From an uncultured Eggerthellaceae bacterium (GTDB lineage: Bacteria; Actinomycetota; Coriobacteriia; Coriobacteriales; Eggerthellaceae), in contig CANSWY010000001.1 of assembly GCA_947650915.1 (NCBI GenBank), positions 62,001 through 126,000 of the forward strand: 64,000 nt of DNA. Reading direction: 5' to 3'. The position numbers and the translations under genes were made by a program. The stretch's first letter is position 1; the number at the start of each line of letters is the position of its first letter. Positions 59,439 to 64,000 of this stretch are shown here, in pieces. Below the pieces are notes generated by a model, which saw only the letters and a list, made by a program, of their open reading frames with translations, did not search any database and was not told where the DNA came from.

Positions 59439-61790
59439 ATGAAAGGCGGGCTGCCCGTGCCCTTGGACATAGACACGCTCAACGATCCGCAATGTGAAGC
59501 CGTCCTGACCACTGAAGGACCGCTGCTGGTGTTGGCTGGCGCCGGCTCTGGCAAGACGCGCGTGCTCACCTATCGCATCGCGCACATGATCGAGGACGGC
59601 ATCGCGCGGCCGTGGGAGATCTTGGCCATCACGTTCACGAACAAGGCCGCTGCAGAGATGCGCGAGCGCCTCTCTGGCCTCATCGGCGGGTCGGCCCGCG
59701 GCATGTGGGTGTCCACGTTCCACAGCATGTGCGTGCGCATCTTGCGCCAGGACGCTGAGAGGATCGGCTACACCCGCACGTTCACCATCTACGACACCGA
59801 TGACCAGAAGCGCCTGGTGAAGACCATCATGGCGGAATTGGACCTGAACCCCAAGCTCTTCCAAGTGAACGGCATCATGAACCGCATCTCCAAGGCGAAG
59901 AACGAACTGATCGTGCCGGGTGAGTTCGCGAAGGATGCCATGGACATCCAGGACAAGGCGGCTGCGCGCGTGTACGAGGCCTACCAGAAGCGCCTGAGGG
60001 CAGCGAACGCCATGGATTTCGATGATCTTCTGATGTATGCCTATCTACTGTTCAAACATCACCCGGAAGTGCTCACGGCCTATCAGGAGCGCTTCAAATA
60101 CGTGCTGGTGGACGAATACCAGGACACGAACCACGCTCAGTACGCCATCACGCAGATGCTGGCGGCGAAGAGCCGCAACATCATGGTGGTGGGCGATGAC
60201 GACCAGTCCATCTATTCCTGGCGTGGCGCGGACATCCGCAACATCTTGGAATTCGAACAGGATTACCCGGATGCCAAAACGGTGAAGCTGGAACAGAACT
60301 ACCGCTCCACGGGCACCATCCTGAAGGCGGCGAACGAGGTGATCGCGCACAACTCATCGCGCAAGCCCAAGCGCCTGTTCACGGATGCCGGGGACGGGGA
60401 CAAGATCTCCGTCTATGTGGCCGCCGATGAACGGGATGAGGGCCGTTGGATCGCTGGCGAGATAGAGAAGCTGCATGAGAGCGGCAAGGGCTACAGCCAG
60501 ATGGCGCTCTTCTATCGCACGAACGCGCAATCACGCGTGCTGGAAGACATGCTCTTGCGCGCGGGCGTGCCGTACCGAATCGTGGGCGGCACGAAGTTCT
60601 TCGACCGCGCCGAGATACGCCACGTGATGGCGTATCTGTCCTTGGTGGAGAATCCGGCCGATGACGTCGCGTTCGAGCGCGTGGTGAACGTGCCGCGCCG
60701 CGGCATCGGGGCCACCACGGTGGACAAGATCCGCGCCTATTCAGGGCAGCTGGGCATCCCGTTCTCTGCGGCGGCTGAGATGCTGTTGGTGGATGAGGAC
60801 GTGCGGCCGGCCGTGAAGAAGTCCTTGGGAGAATTCCTTGAGATCTTCCGTGAGGCCCGCACGTTCTCGGGCGATCTGCGCAAGGTGATAGAGCGCATCG
60901 TGGAGATGACGGGCCTCATCGCCGCTTATGAGGCGGAGGGCACTGATGAAGCGCGGGGCCGCGTAGAGAACGTGAAGGAGTTCTTCGGCGTGGTCACGGA
61001 GTTCTCAGAGACGCACGAAGCGGAGGATGCGCTCTATGCGCCGCCTGCAGCGGATGCGGGCGCGGAGGCGGAACCGGTGCGCGAGCTGCATGGGGATTCC
61101 CTTCCGGACTTCCTGGAGTGGGTGCGCTTGCGCACGGATCTGGACGCGGTCACCGAAGAGGGGCAAGCGGTCACGCTCATGACGGTGCATTCCGCCAAAG
61201 GCCTTGAGTTCGACACGGTCTTCGTGGCAGGCATGGAAGAGGGCATTTTCCCGCACATGACCTCCATCAGTGAAGCAGCAGGGTATGAGGAAGAGCGCCG
61301 ACTGGCTTACGTGGCCATCACGCGGGCTCGCAAGAAGCTGTATCTGTGCTGTGCGCAGACGCGCAAGCTCTTCGGCCAGACGAACGCCAACCAGATGTCC
61401 AGCTTCCTGCGCGACATCCCGCAGGAGCTGCGCGAGACGAAGGGCTTGGGTTCGGCGGGCTTTTCCGGCAGCGGCTGGGAGAAGCGCGGCAGCCGCCGCG
61501 GCATCTCCGGTTCCGGCACCGAAGCCGGGGGCGGCCGTGTGTTCGGCCAGTCCAGCGCGTCCGGTTCCCGCAGCCGCTCATACGCATCCGCTTCCCGAGG
61601 GACCGCTTCTGACGGCAAGCGCGCGGGCGCGAAGGAGACGTTCAAGACCGGAGATGTGGTGGATCACAAGACGTTCGGCCGCGGCAAGGTCATCAAGGCC
61701 GCATCGGATGTCGTCTATGTCAAGTTCGACAACACCGGCTCCACCAAGAAGCTTCTGAAGGATTACGCTCCCATCGTGAAGATCGGGTAG
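59439..61790 (+). CDS. pcrA: ATP-dependent DNA helicase PcrA/UvrD
   Basis: A 783-aa SF1 helicase for repair and removal of recombinases. Motif Q/N-terminus LNDPQCEAVLTTEGPLLVLAGAGSGKTRVLTYRIAHM (Walker A), then TFTNKAAAEMRERL, DEYQDTNHAQY, GDDDQSIYSWRGAD, QNYRSTGTIL, TVHSAKGLEFD and YVAITRARKKLYL. A Ser/Gly/Arg-rich stretch leads to a C-terminal Tudor-like module (FKTGDVVDHKTFGRGKVI) as in PcrA. ATG 59439 is used; GTG 59457 has the better-placed AAAGGCGGG and may be the real start. Confidence 0.96.
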   Translation: MKGGLPVPLDIDTLNDPQCEAVLTTEGPLLVLAGAGSGKTRVLTYRIAHMIEDGIARPWEILAITFTNKAAAEMRERLSGLIGGSARGMWVSTFHSMCVRILRQDAERIGYTRTFTIYDTDDQKRLVKTIMAELDLNPKLFQVNGIMNRISKAKNELIVPGEFAKDAMDIQDKAAARVYEAYQKRLRAANAMDFDDLLMYAYLLFKHHPEVLTAYQERFKYVLVDEYQDTNHAQYAITQMLAAKSRNIMVVGDDDQSIYSWRGADIRNILEFEQDYPDAKTVKLEQNYRSTGTILKAANEVIAHNSSRKPKRLFTDAGDGDKISVYVAADERDEGRWIAGEIEKLHESGKGYSQMALFYRTNAQSRVLEDMLLRAGVPYRIVGGTKFFDRAEIRHVMAYLSLVENPADDVAFERVVNVPRRGIGATTVDKIRAYSGQLGIPFSAAAEMLLVDEDVRPAVKKSLGEFLEIFREARTFSGDLRKVIERIVEMTGLIAAYEAEGTDEARGRVENVKEFFGVVTEFSETHEAEDALYAPPAADAGAEAEPVRELHGDSLPDFLEWVRLRTDLDAVTEEGQAVTLMTVHSAKGLEFDTVFVAGMEEGIFPHMTSISEAAGYEEERRLAYVAITRARKKLYLCCAQTRKLFGQTNANQMSSFLRDIPQELRETKGLGSAGFSGSGWEKRGSRRGISGSGTEAGGGRVFGQSSASGSRSRSYASASRGTASDGKRAGAKETFKTGDVVDHKTFGRGKVIKAASDVVYVKFDNTGSTKKLLKDYAPIVKIG

Positions 61791-61799
61791 GAGGACGCC

Positions 61800-63155
61800 A
61801 TGCCGAAGACCGTCATCGTTGTGGGACACAAGAACCCTGACAACGATTCCATCAGCGCTGCGGTGGGCTATGCCTATCTGAAGAACCGCCTGGCGGAGCG
61901 CACTGGAGACGATGTGCGCTATGTGCCGGCGTGCCTGGGTCCGCTGCCGCCGGAGAGCGCATGGATCCTGGCCCAGAACGGCATCGAGGCGCCGCAACGC
62001 ATCAGCCATGTGCACACGCGCGTGAGCGACGTCATGACGGAAGATCCCATCTCCATCAAGCGGGACGCCAGCATGCTGGAAGCGGGGCGGGCGCTGCGCA
62101 AGCACAACATCCGGTCTTTGGTGGTGGAAGACGACGAAGGCCGCTTCCAAGGCCTCATCTCCACCCGCGCCATCGCGGAGCGCTACATCACGGCAACGGA
62201 TGAGCTGGAGGACGGCAATCCGGAATCCACCATGGCCGTGGCGTCATCGCTCATAGAATCCCTCTCACAGAAAGTGCACGAGCTGATGTTCACCAACGCC
62301 ATGCGCCTTGAGGCGGAAGACGTGCTGCATGATGTGGTGGATGATCTGATCGCCAGCGAGCTGCGCGAAGCGGTGGTGCTGGACGAGGCGGGGCACGCCA
62401 TCGGCATCGTCACGCGCTCGGATGTGGCCACGCCCCCCAAGCGCAGCGTCATCCTGGTGGATCACAACGAGGTGCGCCAGGCGGTCACGGGCATCGAATC
62501 AGCGGATGTGATGGAGGTCATCGACCACCACCGCATCGCAGACATCACCACCGCCAATCCCATCAAGTTCATCAACCGCCCCATCGGCTCCACGGCCACG
62601 CTGGTCACGCTCGAGTTCCGGGAGAGCGGCGTGGACATCCCGAAGGGCATCGCCTCTGTGCTCCTGTCCGCCATCATGACGGACACGGTCATCTTGAAGT
62701 CTCCCACGGCCACGCAGGTGGATCGGGAACAAGTGGACCATCTGGCGCCCATCGTGGGCGTGGATCCCACGGAATTCGGCCTCTCGGTGTTCCGCGCGCG
62801 CGGCGGGGATGCCGACATGCCCGTGGAAGAGCTGGTGGAAGCCGATTCCAAGGAGTTCCAGCTGGATGACAGCACCATCTTGATAGCGCAGCATGAGACA
62901 GTTGACCTGGCGGCAGTGATGGAGCGCGAAGAAGAGATCCGCGAGCACATGCGCAGCCTCATCAAGAACCGCGGCTATGAGACGGTGGTGCTCATGGCCA
63001 CGGACATCCTGGCGGAGGGTTCCCAGCTTCTGGCTGAAGGCAACCGCAAAGTGGTGAACCGGGCGTTCGGCATCGAATGCACGGGCGAGGGCGGCACGTG
63101 GATGCCGGGCGTGCTCTCGCGCAAGAAGCAAGTGGCCGCGAAGTTGCTGGGGTAG
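61800..63155 (+). CDS. ppaC: CBS-containing manganese-dependent inorganic pyrophosphatase (family II)
   Basis: A 451-aa DHH-family pyrophosphatase. GHKNPDNDSISAAVGYAYL starts it, two CBS repeats occupy about residues 75-215 (VSDVMTEDPISIKRDASMLEAGRALRKHNIRSLVV, EAVVLDEAGHAIGIVTRSD), then LVDHNEVRQAV, EVIDHHRIADI and the C-terminal DHHA2 part ending SRKKQVAAKL. The CBS pair normally binds adenine nucleotides to tune activity. AGGAGG precedes the ATG. PPi hydrolysis would compete with the PPi-type phosphofructokinase at 4976. Confidence 0.94.
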   Translation: MPKTVIVVGHKNPDNDSISAAVGYAYLKNRLAERTGDDVRYVPACLGPLPPESAWILAQNGIEAPQRISHVHTRVSDVMTEDPISIKRDASMLEAGRALRKHNIRSLVVEDDEGRFQGLISTRAIAERYITATDELEDGNPESTMAVASSLIESLSQKVHELMFTNAMRLEAEDVLHDVVDDLIASELREAVVLDEAGHAIGIVTRSDVATPPKRSVILVDHNEVRQAVTGIESADVMEVIDHHRIADITTANPIKFINRPIGSTATLVTLEFRESGVDIPKGIASVLLSAIMTDTVILKSPTATQVDREQVDHLAPIVGVDPTEFGLSVFRARGGDADMPVEELVEADSKEFQLDDSTILIAQHETVDLAAVMEREEEIREHMRSLIKNRGYETVVLMATDILAEGSQLLAEGNRKVVNRAFGIECTGEGGTWMPGVLSRKKQVAAKLLG

Positions 63156-63160
63156 GCGCC

Positions 63161-64000
63161 ATGGATGCGAACAGGACGCTCGCGCTCTTCGAGCGCTTGG
63201 TGGAAATAGAGAGCCCTTCATGGCATGAGGCGGAGATGGCGCGCGCCTGCGAGGCGGAGCTGCAGGATCTGGGGTTCACGGTCACCTTCGACGGCTCTGC
63301 GGAGCAGACCGGATCGGATGTGGGCAATCTCATCGCGCATCGCTCGGGGAATGCGGATGGGGCAGTGGCGTTCTCGGCGCACATGGACACCGTCAAGCCT
63401 TGCGCGGGCATTTGCGTCATGCGCGTGGAAGACGAGCGGGGAGAGGTGCTCTGTTCGGGCGGGGACACCATCCTCTCCGCTGACGACAAGGCCGGCGTCA
63501 CGGCCATCTTCGAAGGCATCCGATCCATGCTGGAAGCGGGAGGCCCGCTGCCGGATGTCTGGGTCATCCTCACCACATGCGAGGAGCAGAGCCTCCTGGG
63601 TTCGGGCGCGCTCAAGGCGGCGGATGTGCCCCAGGGGGTGGACTGCTTCGTTCTGGATGCGGATGGAGCGCCGGGATCGGTGGTGTGCAACGCTCCCTGC
63701 CACCACACCATGGATGTGGCCATCTGCGGCAAGAGTGCCCATGCGGGGGTGGAACCGGAGGCGGGCGTATCCGCCATCCAGGTTGCGGCGCGCGCCATCG
63801 CTGACATGCAGCTGGGGCGGCTTGATGGCGCCACTACGGCGAACGTGGGCGTGATCGAAGGCGGCGTTGCCACCAACATCGTGGCGGATGCCTGCTCGTT
63901 CCAGGCCGAATGCCGCTCGCTCTTTCCGGAGCGCGCCGATGAAGCGAAGCGCCAGATGACGGACGCGGTGACGCGTGCATGTGAACGTGCGGGCGCTCAC
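63161..64000 (+). CDS. M20 family metallopeptidase, peptidase T-like (cut by window edge)
   Basis: The first 280 codons of a PepT-like aminotripeptidase, open at the right edge. Motifs are FSAHMDTVKP (first His/Asp), LSADDKAGVTAIFEG, TTCEEQSLLGSGAL with the Glu-Glu pair, VLDADG and the lid-domain GKSAHAGVEPEAGVSAI. The ATG at 63161 follows a weak site (GGGGTAGG) 5 bp after the pyrophosphatase stop, so it is probably in the same operon. The C-terminal zinc ligand is outside the window. Confidence 0.9.
   Translation, partial: MDANRTLALFERLVEIESPSWHEAEMARACEAELQDLGFTVTFDGSAEQTGSDVGNLIAHRSGNADGAVAFSAHMDTVKPCAGICVMRVEDERGEVLCSGGDTILSADDKAGVTAIFEGIRSMLEAGGPLPDVWVILTTCEEQSLLGSGALKAADVPQGVDCFVLDADGAPGSVVCNAPCHHTMDVAICGKSAHAGVEPEAGVSAIQVAARAIADMQLGRLDGATTANVGVIEGGVATNIVADACSFQAECRSLFPERADEAKRQMTDAVTRACERAGAH

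Overview
The window is dense, GC-rich chromosomal DNA with no rRNA, tRNA or classical insertion sequence that I can recognise. The gene set suggests an anaerobic Gram-positive actinobacterium of the Coriobacteriia, most likely an Eggerthellaceae relative. The signs are LL-diaminopimelate aminotransferase (dapL), a PPi-type phosphofructokinase, HdrBC-like Fe-S proteins, a molybdopterin enzyme operon with MFS transporters, leaderless-looking promoters and a sortase-type surface adhesin. The organism call is inference from gene content, not from a database search.

Layout. 1-4061: folC (cut by the edge), then glmU-prs-pth and a YigZ-type gene. 4062-13812: a complex inverted repeat, an exported protein, PPi-type phosphofructokinase, a RecJ-RecQ-like fusion overlapping rel, a metallo-hydrolase and a PiT phosphate transporter. 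13830-16295: the DUF47 partner, a RelB-like/PIN toxin-antitoxin pair and a zinc phospholipase-like protein. 16435-24872: lysC-asd-tlyA, an alanine/glycine symporter with a hairpin over its ribosome site, small membrane proteins, dapL and a radical SAM enzyme.

24891-35760 looks like a sigma-54-controlled metabolic island. rpoN and a GAFTGA-type activator are divergent. Two nearly identical sigma-54-like promoter sites lie upstream of the activator and upstream of an operon encoding a 57-aa protein, a molybdopterin oxidoreductase of the acetylene hydratase/catechol dehydroxylase type, a two-cluster ferredoxin subunit, two zinc-ribbon proteins and two MFS transporters. Directly downstream (35757-41960) is a cassette of an LRR protein, a DUF2201/VWA protein, a MoxR-like AAA+ ATPase and a trigger-factor-like protein. 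It may be a chaperone or metal-centre maturation module.

42059-51826 holds a Trm9-like methyltransferase divergent from Elp3 (a possible bacterial wobble-uridine pathway), thrH, an HdrBC-like protein, uppP, tatD and a chorismate mutase-DAHP synthase pair. 52067-59334 is the most striking region. A tyrosine recombinase gene is enclosed by 20-bp inverted repeats (19/20 identical) directly before a gene for a cell-wall-anchored adhesin of about 2,000 residues. An outward-facing promoter-like sequence inside the segment would point at the adhesin after inversion, so this looks like a self-encoded phase-variation switch. The window closes with pcrA, a CBS-containing family II pyrophosphatase and a truncated M20 peptidase.

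Three large quasi-palindromic repeats sharing a GGGACGTCCC core (near 4.2, 29.0 and 51.9 kb) form a dispersed family.
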